A DNA stretch of 64,000 bases from Microvirga subterranea (GCF_003350535.1 NZ_QQBB01000006.1:310001-374000); one strand, 5' to 3'. Shown: positions 34,601-45,195, counted from the first letter of the stretch. Numbers and translations are program-made. The notes: generated by a model not told the origin, from the sequence alone.

Positions 34601-35269
34601 ATGCATCCCCTGAAAGCCATCATCTTCGACCTGGACGGAACCCTCGTCGACAGCGCGCGCGACCTTCAGGACGCGGTGAACGTCCTGCTCGCCGAAGAGG
34701 AACTCCGGCAGGTCGACCTCGACGAGGTCAAGTCCATGATCGGCGACGGGGTGGCCAAGCTCGTGGAGCGGGCTGTCTCGGCGACGGGCGGGGACCTGTC
34801 GCGTCTCCCGGCCCTCGTCGTCCGCTTCCTGCAGATCTACGAGGCCAACGCGTCCCGCCATACCGAAGCCTATCCGGGCGTCGAGGAGACGCTGGCCGGT
34901 CTGCGCAGTCTCGGGCTTCCCCTGGCGGTCGTCACCAACAAGCCCTACGCCGCCACCATCGGCATCCTGGAGGCGCTCGGCCTGCGGGCCTATTTCGAGG
35001 CGGTCGTCGGGGGCGACACCCTTCCCGAGCGCAAGCCGCACCCGGCTCCGATCCTTGCGGCGCTGAAACACCTTGGCGCGGCGCCTGAGGCGGCGCTCAT
35101 GGTCGGCGACAACTACCACGACGTGCAGGCCGCCCGGGCCGCCGGCGTGCGCGCCTTCGCGGTCACCTACGGCTACAGCCACAAGCCCCACGCGGAACTC
35201 GGCGCAGACCGCCTGATCGACAGCATGTCCGAGCTGCTGCCGATCGCGGCCGACGCCGCTGCCGCGTGA
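34601..35269 (+). CDS. gph: HAD-family phosphatase, phosphoglycolate phosphatase-like
   Basis: A 222-residue haloacid-dehalogenase-type phosphatase of the Gph class. The nucleophile motif is IIFDLDGTLVDS (Asp10), motif II is VVTNKP, motif III lysine is in RKPHP, and motif IV is MVGDNYHDV. Gph removes phosphate from 2-phosphoglycolate, but relatives act on other small phosphoesters. It follows the ABC transporter in the same direction with about 90 bases between, and a histidine phosphatase follows. This supports the idea that the transported compound is phosphorylated. It may also simply be the housekeeping Gph. Confidence 0.86.
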   Translation: MHPLKAIIFDLDGTLVDSARDLQDAVNVLLAEEELRQVDLDEVKSMIGDGVAKLVERAVSATGGDLSRLPALVVRFLQIYEANASRHTEAYPGVEETLAGLRSLGLPLAVVTNKPYAATIGILEALGLRAYFEAVVGGDTLPERKPHPAPILAALKHLGAAPEAALMVGDNYHDVQAARAAGVRAFAVTYGYSHKPHAELGADRLIDSMSELLPIAADAAAA

Positions 35270-35279
35270 GACCTGAGCC

Positions 35280-35909
35280 ATGAGACTGATCCTGGTGCGC
35301 CACGGCGAGACCGTGTGGAACGCGGAGCGCCGTCTGCAGGGCCACGCGGACGCTCCCCTGTCACCGCGCGGCATCGAACAGGCGCGGCGCGCGGCGACGT
35401 TCTTCGCGGATGGCCCGGCCCCGGCCCATGTCGTCACCTCGGACCTGAACCGCGCCCGCCATACGGCCGAACTGCTCGGCTTCACCGATTTCGCGACCGA
35501 CGAGCGCCTGCGCGAGATGGATCTCGGCGACTGGACGGGCCGATGGATCGAGCAGATCGAAGCGTCCGATCCGGGCGCCTACCGCGACTGGCGGCTCGGG
35601 TCCTACACGCCGCCGCGCGGTGAAGGGTGGGGGCAATTCCGGCAACGCGTCGGCGCGGCGATCGGAGAGGCCGTCGACCGCTCCGACGGCGACGTGGTCG
35701 TCGTCGCCCATGAGGGCGTGGTCCGCGCCGCCTGCGACGTGCTGGTGGGCCTCGCGCCGTCCAGCCTGTCGCCCATCGCGCCGGCGGCCATCACCATCTT
35801 CGACGTGAATCGCTTGACGCAACCGGGCGGTGCGCGCCTCGTGGCATTCAACATCACGCCGTCACCGGATGACCTCAGAATGCGCGGCCTGGATCACGCC
35901 CCCGTCTAG
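35280..35909 (+). CDS. histidine phosphatase superfamily protein (phosphoglycerate-mutase-like)
   Basis: A 209-residue enzyme of the branch 1 histidine phosphatases. The RHG motif is in LILVRHGETVWN (catalytic His9); the second Arg lies in DLNRARHTAELL, the acid/base Glu in LREMDLGDWTG, and the second His in VVVAHEGVVRA. Such proteins dephosphorylate small metabolites or sugar phosphates, or act as mutases. It begins 10 bases after the Gph-like gene and is probably co-transcribed. It converges with SURF1. Confidence 0.86.
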   Translation: MRLILVRHGETVWNAERRLQGHADAPLSPRGIEQARRAATFFADGPAPAHVVTSDLNRARHTAELLGFTDFATDERLREMDLGDWTGRWIEQIEASDPGAYRDWRLGSYTPPRGEGWGQFRQRVGAAIGEAVDRSDGDVVVVAHEGVVRAACDVLVGLAPSSLSPIAPAAITIFDVNRLTQPGGARLVAFNITPSPDDLRMRGLDHAPV

Positions 35910-35914
35910 ATCCG

Positions 35915-36736
35915 TCAGGACTCGTGAACGCCCTCCTGCCGCGGCCTGAGCCAGCCGGGCCGCAGCAGGTCAAGGTTGACGAAGATCGCTCCCGCCGCGG
36001 CCATCAGCGCCAGGGCGCCCCAGGTGAACGTGTAGACGAGGTGGTTGTTCGAGAAGGCGATCACCGTCAGCCCCGCAACCGGCAGGCCGCTCCCGCCGGG
36101 CTCACGTTCGGCGTCGACGAAGTACGGCGCGACGTTGTTCAGGCCACGCGCCTCGGCGATCACGGCCACGTCGCGGGAGAACCAGCGGTCGGCCGCGGGG
36201 TCGTTCGCGCGCAGGAAGGCGCCGCCCGGCTCGGACATGCGCAGCAGGCCCACCACGGAGACCGGTCCGGAGCTTCGTGATCGCCAGGCTGCCGGGTCGC
36301 GCTCGGTTTCGGGAACGAAGCCGCGATTGACGAGGATTATCGTGCCGTCGTCCCGGGCCAGGGGCGCCATGACCCAGAACCCGCCGCCCAATTCCGTGAC
36401 AGCCTTGACGAGCGCGGAATCGTCCCCGAGCCACCGGCCCGTCACGGATACGCGCCGGTACTCGTCCGCTGCGGTCGACATGCCGGCCCAATCGTCCGGC
36501 CCCGGCGCAGGCGACGGGGCCGCATGAACCCGCGCCTCCACCCGGGCGATCAGGTCGAGCTTGTAGGCGCGGCGATGAACCTGCCAGACGGCGAGCGCCA
36601 CGAGACCGACCACGAGCAGGACCGCAGCGACGTCGAAGGCGACCAGCGCCGCGATGCGCCTTCCCGTCAGGGCTTTTGCAACGCCTCGTGCGGCGGCATC
36701 GGCATCATGTTCTGGTCCAGGTGGTACATGACCCAT
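35915..36736 (-). CDS. SURF1-family oxidase assembly protein
   Basis: A 273-residue membrane protein with one N-terminal helix (about residues 33-51), a periplasmic domain of about 180 residues and a C-terminal helix (about 238-256), the SURF1 layout. Family signatures include VSVTGRWLGDDSAL, GFWVMAPL and ILVNRGFVP. SURF1 helps insert haem into haem-copper oxidases; here it follows cyoD and presumably serves the quinol oxidase. The chosen ATG lies 70 bases inside cyoD; no better in-frame ATG, GTG or TTG occurs before the first helix, so the true start is uncertain. Confidence 0.85.
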   Translation of the reverse strand: MGHVPPGPEHDADAAARGVAKALTGRRIAALVAFDVAAVLLVVGLVALAVWQVHRRAYKLDLIARVEARVHAAPSPAPGPDDWAGMSTAADEYRRVSVTGRWLGDDSALVKAVTELGGGFWVMAPLARDDGTIILVNRGFVPETERDPAAWRSRSSGPVSVVGLLRMSEPGGAFLRANDPAADRWFSRDVAVIAEARGLNNVAPYFVDAEREPGGSGLPVAGLTVIAFSNNHLVYTFTWGALALMAAAGAIFVNLDLLRPGWLRPRQEGVHES

Positions 36737-37077
36737 ATCGAGCCCACCAGCGTGATGACAACAAGAATGAGCGTGAACAGCAGGGCCAGGAAGGTCCAGC
36801 CGCCCTCCGACTTCGTGTTCATGTGCAGGAAGTAGATCATGTGGACCACGATCTGCACCGCAGCGAATCCCATGATGACGATGCCAGTCAGGCGCGTGTC
36901 GTCCAGGACGTCGCCCATCACGAGCCAGAACGGAATGGCCGTGAGGATGACCGACAGGACGAAGCCGGTCACGTAGCTCCTGAACGTGCCCTGCGTGCCG
37001 TGGGGATGATGCTCCCCATGCGCCTCGCCGTGCCCGTGCGATCTCCCGGCGAGTCCGGGCTCTGCGGCCTGGCTCAT
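36667..37077 (-). CDS. cyoD: cytochrome o ubiquinol oxidase subunit IV
   Basis: A 136-residue small membrane subunit with three transmembrane segments (about 35-55, 63-83, 97-117). It carries the CyoD motifs [20 protein letters not shown] and [14 protein letters not shown], and a His-rich N terminus ([13 protein letters not shown]). The ATG overlaps the cyoC stop (ATGA). Role: assembly and stability of the CuB centre in subunit I. Confidence 0.93.
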   Translation of the reverse strand: MSQAAEPGLAGRSHGHGEAHGEHHPHGTQGTFRSYVTGFVLSVILTAIPFWLVMGDVLDDTRLTGIVIMGFAAVQIVVHMIYFLHMNTKSEGGWTFLALLFTLILVVITLVGSIWVMYHLDQNMMPMPPHEALQKP

Positions 37078-37700
37078 TGCATGACCCCCATCAGGTAAAC
37101 GAAGGTGAACACGCCGATCCAGACCACGTCGAGGAAATGCCAGAACATGGAAAGGCACATGAGCCGACGCTGATTCTCCACGATCAGCCCGCGCCGGCGC
37201 ACCTGGACCATCAGCGTCACGAGCCACACGATGCCGAACGTGACGTGCAGCCCGTGCGTGCCCACCAGCGTGAAGAAGGATGACAGGAAGGCGCTGCGCT
37301 GGGGAGTGGCGCCCTCGCGGATCAGATGGGCGAACTCATAAAGCTCGATGCCGAGAAAGGCCGCCCCCAACAGGCCGGTGACCGCGAGCCAGGCGAGTGT
37401 CTTGTCGATCCGGTCCCTGTCCATCTCCAGCATCGCGAAGCCGTAGGTGATCGAGGACAGGAGCAGGAGCCCCGTATTGACGGCGACCAGCCGCAGGTCG
37501 AACAGATCGGCTCCCGATGGACCCGCCGCGAAATTGCGGCCCAGCACGCCGTAGCAGGCGAACAGGACCGCGAAGATGAGGCTGTCCCCCATCAGGTAGA
37601 TCCAGAAGCCGAACAACGTGCCGCCGTCGCCGTGGGCGTGCTCCTCCTGCTCGTAGAAGACCGGCGCCGTAGCGCCGGGCGGGGGCGTCGTCTCGTGCAT
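37074..37700 (-). CDS. cyoC: cytochrome o ubiquinol oxidase subunit III
   Basis: A 208-residue inner-membrane protein with five transmembrane segments of the haem-copper oxidase subunit III family. Typical segments are [29 protein letters not shown] and [13 protein letters not shown]. It starts 5 bases after cyoB. No cofactor is expected in this subunit. Confidence 0.95.
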   Translation of the reverse strand: MHETTPPPGATAPVFYEQEEHAHGDGGTLFGFWIYLMGDSLIFAVLFACYGVLGRNFAAGPSGADLFDLRLVAVNTGLLLLSSITYGFAMLEMDRDRIDKTLAWLAVTGLLGAAFLGIELYEFAHLIREGATPQRSAFLSSFFTLVGTHGLHVTFGIVWLVTLMVQVRRRGLIVENQRRLMCLSMFWHFLDVVWIGVFTFVYLMGVMQ

Positions 37701-37704
37701 CGGC

Positions 37705-39708
37705 TCAGGCCCTTCCTGCCAGTTGCGCCATTCTTCGGCCTTCGATTCGCACCACTTCCTCCGCCGGGATGTAATAGTCGCGGTTGTAGTTGAACGTGTG
37801 GATGATGGCGGCTGCGATAAGAGCGACGAACGACAGGGCCGCCAGCCACCAGATGTACCAGACCAGGGCGAAGCCGAGCACGGTGCTGAGGCCCGCCAGG
37901 ACGACGCCCGCGCCGGTGTTCTTGGGCATGTGGATCGGCCTGAAGCCTTCGAGAGGATGGTCGTAGCCGCGTTTCTTCATGTCCCACCAGGCGTCGAGAT
38001 CGTGGACCACGGGCGTGAAGGCGAAGTTGTAGGGCGGGGGAGGCGAGGACGTCGCCCATTCGAGCGTCCGCCCATCCCAGGGGTCGCCCGTCAGGTCGCG
38101 CAGCTTCTCGCGCCGGAGATAGCTGACGAAGAGCTGGATCAGGAACGCCAGGATCCCGGCCATGATGATGAAGACGCCGAAAGCCGCGACCGTCAGGAAG
38201 GGCTGCACGCTCGGGTCCTCGAAATGCTGGGTCCGCCGCGTGACGCCCATCAGGCCGAGGATGTAAAGCGGCAGGAACACGGTCCAGAAGCCGATCAGCC
38301 AGCACCAGAAGGACGCCTTGCCCCAGAACGGGTCGAGCTTGTAGCCGAACGCCTTCGGGAACCAGTACTGGACGCCCGCCAGGAGCCCGAACACCACGCC
38401 GCCGATGATCACGTTGTGGAAGTGGGCGACCAGAAACAGGCTGTTGTGCACCACGAAGTCGACGGGCGGCACCGCGAGCAGCACGCCCGTCAGCCCGCCG
38501 ATCACGAAGGTCGGGATGAAGCCCACCACCCAGATGAACGGCGTCTCGAACCGGATCTTTCCCCGGTACATGGTGAAGAGCCAGTTGAACACCTTCGCGC
38601 CCGTCGGGATCGAGATGATCATGCTCGCGATGGCGAAGAAGGAGTTGACGGTCGGCCCCGCACCCATGGTGAAGAAGTGATGCAGCCAAACGAGCCAGGA
38701 CACGAGGGCGATCACCATCGTGGCGTAGACCATCGAGGTGTAGCCGAAGAGCCGCTTGCTGCAGAAGGTCGAGGTGACCTCCGAAAAGATGCCGAAGGCG
38801 GGCAGGATGAGAACGTAGACCTCCGGATGTCCCCAGATCCAGATGAGGTTCATGTACATCATCGCGTTGCCGCCGTAGTCGTTCGTGAAGAAGTGCGTTC
38901 CCACGTAGCGGTCGAGCGAGAGCAGCGCCAAGGTGGCGGTTAGGACCGGGAAGATCGTGACGATGATGGCGTTGCTGGCGAGGGTCGTCCAGCAGAAGAC
39001 GGGCAGCTTCATCATGGTCATGCCCGGGGCGCGCATCTTGACGATGGTGGCGATCAGGTTGATGCCCGACAGTGTCGTGCCGACGCCCGCGATCTGGAGT
39101 CCCCAGATGTAGTAGTCGACCCCGACGCCCGGACTGTAGGCCGCCCCCGACAGCGGCGCGAAGCCTAGCCAGGTCGCCCGCGAGAACTCACCCACGAACA
39201 GGGACATCATCGTGAGGACGGCGCCGCCCGCCGTCATCCAGAAGCTGAAGTTGTTCAGGAACGGAAAGGCGACGTCCCGCGCGCCGATCTGCAGCGGCAT
39301 GACGTAGTTCATCATGCCGGTTACGAACGGCATGGCCATGAAGAAGATCATGATCATGCCGTGGGCGGAAAAGATCTGGTCGTAGTGGTGCGGCGGCAGG
39401 TAGCCCTCGTTCACCCCGACCGAAAGCGCCTTCTGGGTGATCATCATGACCGCGTCGGCGAAGCCGCGCAGCAGCATCACGATGGCGAGCACGATATACA
39501 TGATGCCGATCTTCTTGTGATCGACGCTCGTGAACCATTCCCGCCACAGGTAGCCCCATTTGCCGTACCAGGTGATCGCGCCCAGAAGCGCCGCGCCTCC
39601 CAGGGCCACCACCGCGAAAGTCACGAGCAGGATCGGCTCGTGGTAGGGAATGGCTTCGAGCGACAGACGACCGAAGATGAGTTGCTGGAGGTCGAGGTTC
39701 GAGAACAT
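37705..39708 (-). CDS. cyoB: cytochrome o ubiquinol oxidase subunit I
   Basis: A 667-residue catalytic subunit that oxidises ubiquinol, reduces oxygen to water and pumps protons. Haem and copper ligands are visible: the low-spin haem His in [11 protein letters not shown], the CuB His with cross-linked Tyr in [10 protein letters not shown], the twin His of WLHHFFTMG, and the haem o and b ligands in VAHFHNVI. About fifteen transmembrane segments match the long CyoB form. It sits in the order cyoA-B-C-D and is followed by SURF1. No cyoE (haem o synthase) is adjacent. Confidence 0.97.
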   Translation of the reverse strand: MFSNLDLQQLIFGRLSLEAIPYHEPILLVTFAVVALGGAALLGAITWYGKWGYLWREWFTSVDHKKIGIMYIVLAIVMLLRGFADAVMMITQKALSVGVNEGYLPPHHYDQIFSAHGMIMIFFMAMPFVTGMMNYVMPLQIGARDVAFPFLNNFSFWMTAGGAVLTMMSLFVGEFSRATWLGFAPLSGAAYSPGVGVDYYIWGLQIAGVGTTLSGINLIATIVKMRAPGMTMMKLPVFCWTTLASNAIIVTIFPVLTATLALLSLDRYVGTHFFTNDYGGNAMMYMNLIWIWGHPEVYVLILPAFGIFSEVTSTFCSKRLFGYTSMVYATMVIALVSWLVWLHHFFTMGAGPTVNSFFAIASMIISIPTGAKVFNWLFTMYRGKIRFETPFIWVVGFIPTFVIGGLTGVLLAVPPVDFVVHNSLFLVAHFHNVIIGGVVFGLLAGVQYWFPKAFGYKLDPFWGKASFWCWLIGFWTVFLPLYILGLMGVTRRTQHFEDPSVQPFLTVAAFGVFIIMAGILAFLIQLFVSYLRREKLRDLTGDPWDGRTLEWATSSPPPPYNFAFTPVVHDLDAWWDMKKRGYDHPLEGFRPIHMPKNTGAGVVLAGLSTVLGFALVWYIWWLAALSFVALIAAAIIHTFNYNRDYYIPAEEVVRIEGRRMAQLAGRA

Positions 39709-39725
39709 GCGGATGCTCGTTCCAA

Positions 39726-40970
39726 TCAGTGCGGATGGCCTTCGGTAGGCTGAGTGTTCAACTGGGCCGGCGCAGGCCCCTTTTCGGCGCCCGGCAGGGC
39801 ATTGCCCTGTCCCTGGTCGGGTTGGGTCTCGGGAGCGTTGACGCCGCCGCGTCCCAAGTGTTGATCCCGTGGAATCGCGCCCTGCGGTTGGACGGAGCCC
39901 TGGGGCGGACGGCCCGAGGCCGGGAAGGTCGCCCCGGACGGCTCGTCGCCGCTTTCCAGGCGACGGTTATCGTAATCGAGGCGCACGCGGTTCGCCTCGC
40001 TTTCTTCCGCCGCGCCACCCGTCCTGTCGATGTGATGCATTTCGCCGACGCACATCTGGCCCGGTGTGACGCACAGGCCGACGACGGCGTCGAAGAGGCC
40101 GTTGTCCACCGTGGCATAATATTGGACCGGTACCTCCTCGCTCGGCTTCTCGAGCTTGAGGTACGCTTCGCGGTCGAGGGCTGCTCCGGCCGATTTGACT
40201 TTCGCCACCCACTCGTCGAAGCCCTGCTGGCTGAGGCTTCGGAAGCCGAAGTTCATGCGCGAGAAGCCGGATCCGCTGTAATGCGCCGATTGGCCGGTGA
40301 AGTCTCCCTCCTCGTTCATGACGCCATGGAGCTTCGTCTCCATGGCGGGCATCGCATAGATCATGCCGGCCATGGCGGGAACGTAGAACGTGTTCCACAC
40401 GGACGAGGACGTGATCCTGAAGGAGATCGGCACGTCCACGGGAGCCGCCATCTCGTTCACGCTCGCAACGCCGTATTCCGGATAGATGAACAGCCATTTC
40501 CAGTCGAGCGCGACGACCTCGACCGTCAGGTGCTTCATGTCCGGCGGAACGGGCTTGTTGGGGGCGATCCGCGTGAGCGGCCTGAAGGGGTCGAGCGTGT
40601 GGGTGCCGATCCAGGTCATCGCGCCAAGAGCGATGATGATGAGCAGGGGCACGGTCCAGATGACCACTTCGAGCTGGGTCGAGTGATGGAAATCGGGGTC
40701 GTAGGTCGCATCCGGGTTCGACGCGCGGTAGCGCCATGCGAAGAGGAACGTGAGCGCGATCACCGGCAGGATGACGAGCAGCATGAGCGCAGTGGACGCG
40801 ATGATGAGATTGCGCTGCTGGACCGCGACGTCGCCGGCAGGGTTCATGACGACCAGGTTGCAGCCGGAGAGCAACCCTGCGAGAGCGAGCAGCGCCAGGC
40901 CGCGCGCGGATCTGCGCGTCAGCGACAGGATCGAGCGGCGGTATGCGTTCGGTCGGATCGGCTTGCTCAT
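39726..40970 (-). CDS. cyoA: cytochrome o ubiquinol oxidase subunit II (lipoprotein)
   Basis: A 414-residue subunit with a lipoprotein signal (LLSGC lipobox, lipidated Cys about residue 37), two transmembrane helices and a periplasmic cupredoxin domain. The CuA cysteines of cytochrome c oxidases are absent, as expected for a quinol oxidase. The last 90 residues or so are a Pro/Gln/Gly-rich, probably disordered tail, longer than in E. coli CyoA. It is 17 bases upstream of cyoB and 3 bases downstream of the MFS gene. Confidence 0.95.
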   Translation of the reverse strand: MSKPIRPNAYRRSILSLTRRSARGLALLALAGLLSGCNLVVMNPAGDVAVQQRNLIIASTALMLLVILPVIALTFLFAWRYRASNPDATYDPDFHHSTQLEVVIWTVPLLIIIALGAMTWIGTHTLDPFRPLTRIAPNKPVPPDMKHLTVEVVALDWKWLFIYPEYGVASVNEMAAPVDVPISFRITSSSVWNTFYVPAMAGMIYAMPAMETKLHGVMNEEGDFTGQSAHYSGSGFSRMNFGFRSLSQQGFDEWVAKVKSAGAALDREAYLKLEKPSEEVPVQYYATVDNGLFDAVVGLCVTPGQMCVGEMHHIDRTGGAAEESEANRVRLDYDNRRLESGDEPSGATFPASGRPPQGSVQPQGAIPRDQHLGRGGVNAPETQPDQGQGNALPGAEKGPAPAQLNTQPTEGHPH

Positions 40971-40973
40971 GGC

Positions 40974-42317
40974 TCAGACCTGCCGGATTTCGGAGCGGGA
41001 CAGGCTGAGCGCCACGAGGGTCGTGACCGCCCCGGACAGCAGATACAGGCCGACGCAGGCGAGTCCGTACCGAGCCGACAGGAACAGGACGATCAGCGGC
41101 GCGAAGCCCGCTCCGAGCAACCAAGCCAAATCGGTGGTGAGGGCCGCGCCGGTATAGCGGAAGCGCCGGTTGAGCTGCGACGTCACCGCGCCGGACGACT
41201 GTCCGTAGGACAGGCCGAGCAATGTGAAACCGGCGTTGACGTAGATCGTCTGGCCGATCGCGTTCTCCTCGACGACCAGCGGAGCGATGATGCTGCCGAT
41301 GGCGAAGACCGCGATGAGGCCAGCCGAGATCAGGAGGAGCATGCGGCGGCCGATCTGGTCGGCGATGAGGCCCGACGCGACGACCGCGCCGGCGCAGATG
41401 AAGGCGCCGGAGCATTGGATCATCAGGAACTCGCCTGCCGAACGCTGCGTGAACAGGGTGATCCAGCTGATGGGGAACACGGTGACGAGGTGAAAGAGGG
41501 CGAAGCTCGCCAGCGGAATCAGCGCGCCGACCAGGAGGGTGCGCCAATGCGTCCTGACCAGCGGAACGATCGGTGAGGGTTCGAGCCGCCCCTGTTCGAG
41601 AAGGCGGGAGAACTCTTCGGTGGCCACCAGCCGCAGGCGCGCGAAAACGGCCACGACGTTGATGGTGAACGCGCAGAAGAAGGGATAGCGCCAGCCCCAT
41701 TCCAGGAAGTCGGCCTCGGACAGGTTGAGCATGAAGAACGAGAACAGGACGCTGGCGACCATGAAGCCGAGGGGAGCGCCCAGCTGCGCGACGGCGGTGT
41801 AGAAGCCCCGGCGGTCGGGGGGCGCGTTCAGGGCGAGAAGCGAGGCGAGCCCGTCCCACGCGCCGCCCTGGGCAAGTCCCTGTCCGATGCGCAGGATGCC
41901 CAGGAGATAGAGGGACCAGGCGCCGATCTGCTCGTAGCGGGGCAGGAAGGAGATCGCCATGGTCGAGAAGCCGAGCAGGAAGAGCGCGATGGTCAGCTTG
42001 ACGCCCCGGCCGTGCCGGCGGTCGATCCCCGTGAAGATGATCGTCCCGATCGGCCGGGCGATAAAGGCCAGCGAGAACATGGCGAAGGAATAGAGCGTCG
42101 CCGTCACGGGTTCCGCAAAGGGGAAGAACACCTTGGGAAACACCACCACGGAGGCGATGGCGAAAACGAAGAAGTCGAAGTATTCCGCCGCCCGGCCGAT
42201 GACGACCCCGATGGCAATCTCGCTGGGTGCGACCTTGTGATCGGTGGATGCCAAGCGGGCGTCGCGCTCGAGAGGCGTGGACGAGGACTGCGAACCTTGG
42301 ACCTGATCTATCGTCAT
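40974..42317 (-). CDS. MFS transporter, metabolite:H+ symporter type
   Basis: A 447-residue twelve-helix transporter of the major facilitator superfamily, in the branch of ProP/KgtP-like symporters: RPIGTIIFTGIDRRHGRGVK is the loop 2-3 signature and GIGQGLAQGG-like motifs follow in helix 4. I know this gene type in front of cyoABCD in other rhizobia, where its substrate is not established. It ends 3 bases before cyoA and is the first gene of the operon. Confidence 0.87.
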   Translation of the reverse strand: MTIDQVQGSQSSSTPLERDARLASTDHKVAPSEIAIGVVIGRAAEYFDFFVFAIASVVVFPKVFFPFAEPVTATLYSFAMFSLAFIARPIGTIIFTGIDRRHGRGVKLTIALFLLGFSTMAISFLPRYEQIGAWSLYLLGILRIGQGLAQGGAWDGLASLLALNAPPDRRGFYTAVAQLGAPLGFMVASVLFSFFMLNLSEADFLEWGWRYPFFCAFTINVVAVFARLRLVATEEFSRLLEQGRLEPSPIVPLVRTHWRTLLVGALIPLASFALFHLVTVFPISWITLFTQRSAGEFLMIQCSGAFICAGAVVASGLIADQIGRRMLLLISAGLIAVFAIGSIIAPLVVEENAIGQTIYVNAGFTLLGLSYGQSSGAVTSQLNRRFRYTGAALTTDLAWLLGAGFAPLIVLFLSARYGLACVGLYLLSGAVTTLVALSLSRSEIRQV

Positions 42318-42690
42318 CCGGGCGATCGCCTTCCGTGAGAATAGCGCAGCCCAGCCAGTAGATCTGGTTCAGGCCCTGACGGCCTGTTCCCCAGCTACTC
42401 GAACTGAAGCCTCGCTGCCGTAATCCCGGTCGAATTTAACCATGGGTTTTAGGGCCGCCGACCTGTTCAGCAACCCGGGCGCCCTGGGTATTTTGACGCG
42501 AGACAGCGCTCCCGAAGACAGCGCGAGAGCTGTTCAGACCGCGGAAGCAGCAGCACACGGGACGGAGCTCCCGCGGGAAATGCAACTCTATCCAATCCCA
42601 GGGAGAGCTTCTGCAAATCGTCGCGTGTGCCCTTCCATTTGGAGGTCGCGCTCGCAGGCGTTATGTCCTGCTCTTTCGGAAGAGCCTGAC
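42318..42690. other. divergent intergenic region (cyo operon / methionine aminopeptidase)
   Basis: About 370 bases without a supported gene between the MFS-cyo operon (minus) and the aminopeptidase (plus). A short hairpin (CAGGCC / GGCCTG, 42370-42386) is visible. The open frame extending 5' of the aminopeptidase lacks protein-like composition. Promoters for both directions are expected here but cannot be placed. Confidence 0.45.
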
Positions 42691-43440
42691 ATGACAATCT
42701 TGAATGACGATGACCTCACCTGCCTGAAAGAGATCGGGCGTATCGTCGCAATGACTCTCGAGGCGATGGGGAAGGCTCTCGAGCCGGGCATGACCACCGC
42801 CGAACTCGACCAGATCGGGCGAACGCTCCTGGAGGCTGCCGGCGCGCGCCCGGCCCCGGAGCTGGCCTACGCCTTTCCCGGAGCGACCTGCATCAGCGTG
42901 AATGAGGAGATCGCTCACGGCATCCCGGGTGCGCGACGGATCGAGCGCGGCGACTTGGTCAACATCGACGTCTCAGCCGAGAAGAACGGCTTCTTCGCCG
43001 ATACGGGAGCCTCGCTCGCCGTTCCGCCCGTCACGCGCTCGATCGAGCGCCTGTGCCGGGACGGACGCCGGGCCATGTGGACCGGCCTGCGGCAGGTCGG
43101 AGCCGGCAAGCCGATCGCCGGAATCGGCCAGGCCATCGGGACCTTCGCGCGGAAGAACGGCTACAGCCTCGTCCAAAACCTTGCGAGTCACGGGGTCGGC
43201 CTGTCGCTCCACGAGGAGCCGACGGAGATCGCGACGTGGCCCGACGCCTCCGAGCGCCGCATCATGGGCGAGGGCTTGGTGTTCACTGTCGAGCCCTTCC
43301 TGTCCCTCGGCGCGGAGTGGGCGGAGGATGGTGACGATCCATGGACGCTCTACAGCCGCCCCGAGGCCCCGACCGTCCAGTACGAGCATACCGTCGTCGC
43401 AACCCGAAGCGGGCCGCTGATCGTGACGATGGCCGGGTGA
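42691..43440 (+). CDS. map: methionine aminopeptidase type I
   Basis: A 249-residue enzyme that removes the initiator methionine from new proteins. The five metal ligands are in place: two Asp in NIDVSAEKNGFFADTG, His in LASHGVGLSLHEEP, and two Glu in VFTVEPFLS and VQYEHTVVA. The ATG at 42691 begins the conserved domain. Some divergence from housekeeping bacterial MetAP, and its position outside a ribosomal cluster, suggest a second, accessory copy. Confidence 0.9.
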   Translation: MTILNDDDLTCLKEIGRIVAMTLEAMGKALEPGMTTAELDQIGRTLLEAAGARPAPELAYAFPGATCISVNEEIAHGIPGARRIERGDLVNIDVSAEKNGFFADTGASLAVPPVTRSIERLCRDGRRAMWTGLRQVGAGKPIAGIGQAIGTFARKNGYSLVQNLASHGVGLSLHEEPTEIATWPDASERRIMGEGLVFTVEPFLSLGAEWAEDGDDPWTLYSRPEAPTVQYEHTVVATRSGPLIVTMAG

Positions 43441-43620
43441 GGCCTTAAGGCACCGGAGGGCCCGGCGCTCAGGAAGCGTCGCCGTTGATCAATGTCAATT
43501 CGATCCGGGTGAAGAGACCTCAGGATGTCCCGCACGGCGAAGGTCCCAGTTCCGTGCATCGTCCAAGGGCCGTCCGCGCCGTGCGTCGCGTCCTGATTGT
43601 CCCGTCCCATGGAGATCACG

Positions 43621-45114
43621 ATGAAGCATGCAATGACGTCTCTTCCTGCGACCGTCCTGACGGTCGCTCTTCCAGCGTTGCTGACCATTGCCGCGATGGA
43701 ACCGGCATCGGCCCAGACCCAGCCTCCGCAGGCGGCCAGGTCGACCGGCGAGCAACAGGCGCACGAGATCGCCCTCGATGCCTATCTGTATCTGTATCCG
43801 CTCGTGACCATGGACGTGACCAGGCGCCAGATCACGAACATCGAACCCGGCAAGGGATTCGGCGGTCCCATGAACACCATGGTCAACGTCAGGGCCTATC
43901 CGTCCGCCGAGGACAGGGCGGTGGTCCGGCCCAACTTCGATACCCTGTATTCGTCGGCGTTCCTGGACATCCGGAGCGAGCCCATGGTCGTGTCGGTTCC
44001 GGACACCGCCGGCCGCTATTACCTGCTGCCGATGCTCGACATGTGGACCGACGTGTTCGCCTCACCGGGCTGGCGCACGACGGGCACGCAGGCCGGAACC
44101 TTCGTGCTCGTGGCCAAGGGATGGCGGCCGGAAGCGCGCGAGCGCCTGGTCGCGGACTTCAAGCTGCCTGAAAACACGCAGGTCATCGAGGCGCCGACTC
44201 CGTACGTCTGGATCATCGGGCGTACCAAGACCGACGGCCCGGCCGACTACGAGGCGGTTCACAAGATCCAGGACGGGTACAGGCTCACGCCCTTGACGCA
44301 ATGGGGGAAGACTCCTGAGCCGGTCGCCTTCAGGCCCGATCCCGGGATTGACATGAAGACGCCGCCGAAACAGCAGGTGGACGCCATGTCGTCCGGGCAG
44401 TTCTTCGCCTATGCGGCGGAAGTGCTGAAGGCGGTTCCTCCGCACCTCACCGATCAGCCGATCATGGCGCGGATGAAGCGGATCGGCCTCGAGCCCGGCA
44501 AGAGCTTCGACATCGAGAAGGTCGATCCTGCCGCCAGGCGGGGAATCGAACAGGCGGCCGGCGAGGCACAGCGCCTGATGGCCTGGAAGGTGCCGACCAT
44601 CGCGCGAGTGGTCAACGGGTGGTCGATGAACACCGACACCATGGGCGTATACGGAAACTACTATCTGAAGCGTGCCATCGTCGCCCAGCTCGGGTTGGGC
44701 GCGAACCTGCCCGAGGACGCGGTCTATCCGCTCAACCTCGTCGACTCGACCGGACAACCCCTGGACGGCGCGAGCCGCTACAGGATTCACTTCGACAAGA
44801 GCAATCTGCCTCCGGTGGACGCGTTCTGGTCGGTGACGCTGTACGATCAGCAGGGCTTCCAGGTGCCGAATGCGCTCAACCGGTTCGCGGTGAGCAGTTG
44901 GATGCCGTTTGAGTACAATGCCGACGGCTCCCTCGACCTTCTCATCCAGAGCGAGAGCCCCGGCAAGGCGATGGAAGCGAACTGGCTGCCTGCGCCGAAA
45001 GGCTCTTTCAATCTCGCGATGCGCCTCTATGCGCCGAAGGCGGAGGTCCTGACCGGGCGGTGGAGCCCGCCTCCGGTGGAAAAGATCAATGGTGCACCCG
45101 TTCTTGCTCAATGA
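43621..45114 (+). CDS. DUF1254/DUF1214 domain protein, exported
   Basis: A 497-residue secreted protein of unknown function. A signal peptide covers residues 1-32 (ending near ASAQ). DUF1254 occupies about 55-190 (MDVTRRQITN, then VRPNFDTLYSSAFLDI) and DUF1214 about 370-480 (YRIHFDKSNLPPVDAFWSVT, LYDQQGF). The ATG at 43621 has GGAG upstream. Proteins of this type are widespread in soil bacteria and have been linked loosely to cell-envelope or stress functions, without a known reaction. A perfect hairpin follows the stop. Confidence 0.82.
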   Translation: MKHAMTSLPATVLTVALPALLTIAAMEPASAQTQPPQAARSTGEQQAHEIALDAYLYLYPLVTMDVTRRQITNIEPGKGFGGPMNTMVNVRAYPSAEDRAVVRPNFDTLYSSAFLDIRSEPMVVSVPDTAGRYYLLPMLDMWTDVFASPGWRTTGTQAGTFVLVAKGWRPEARERLVADFKLPENTQVIEAPTPYVWIIGRTKTDGPADYEAVHKIQDGYRLTPLTQWGKTPEPVAFRPDPGIDMKTPPKQQVDAMSSGQFFAYAAEVLKAVPPHLTDQPIMARMKRIGLEPGKSFDIEKVDPAARRGIEQAAGEAQRLMAWKVPTIARVVNGWSMNTDTMGVYGNYYLKRAIVAQLGLGANLPEDAVYPLNLVDSTGQPLDGASRYRIHFDKSNLPPVDAFWSVTLYDQQGFQVPNALNRFAVSSWMPFEYNADGSLDLLIQSESPGKAMEANWLPAPKGSFNLAMRLYAPKAEVLTGRWSPPPVEKINGAPVLAQ

Positions 45115-45120
45115 GTGGTG

Positions 45121-45151
45121 CCGATGCGCCGCTCCGGCAGTGGCGCATCGG
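45121..45151. terminator. 10-bp hairpin between convergent genes
   Basis: CCGATGCGCC and GGCGCATCGG pair perfectly around an 11-base loop, 7 bases after the DUF1254 stop. The cytochrome gene converges from the other side. There is no T-run, so if it ends transcription it is of the T-less type or acts with Rho. Confidence 0.4.
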
Positions 45152-45195
45152 ATCGAACCCGAAGGCCAAGTCCACTCTTCACCACGTCCGGTGCG

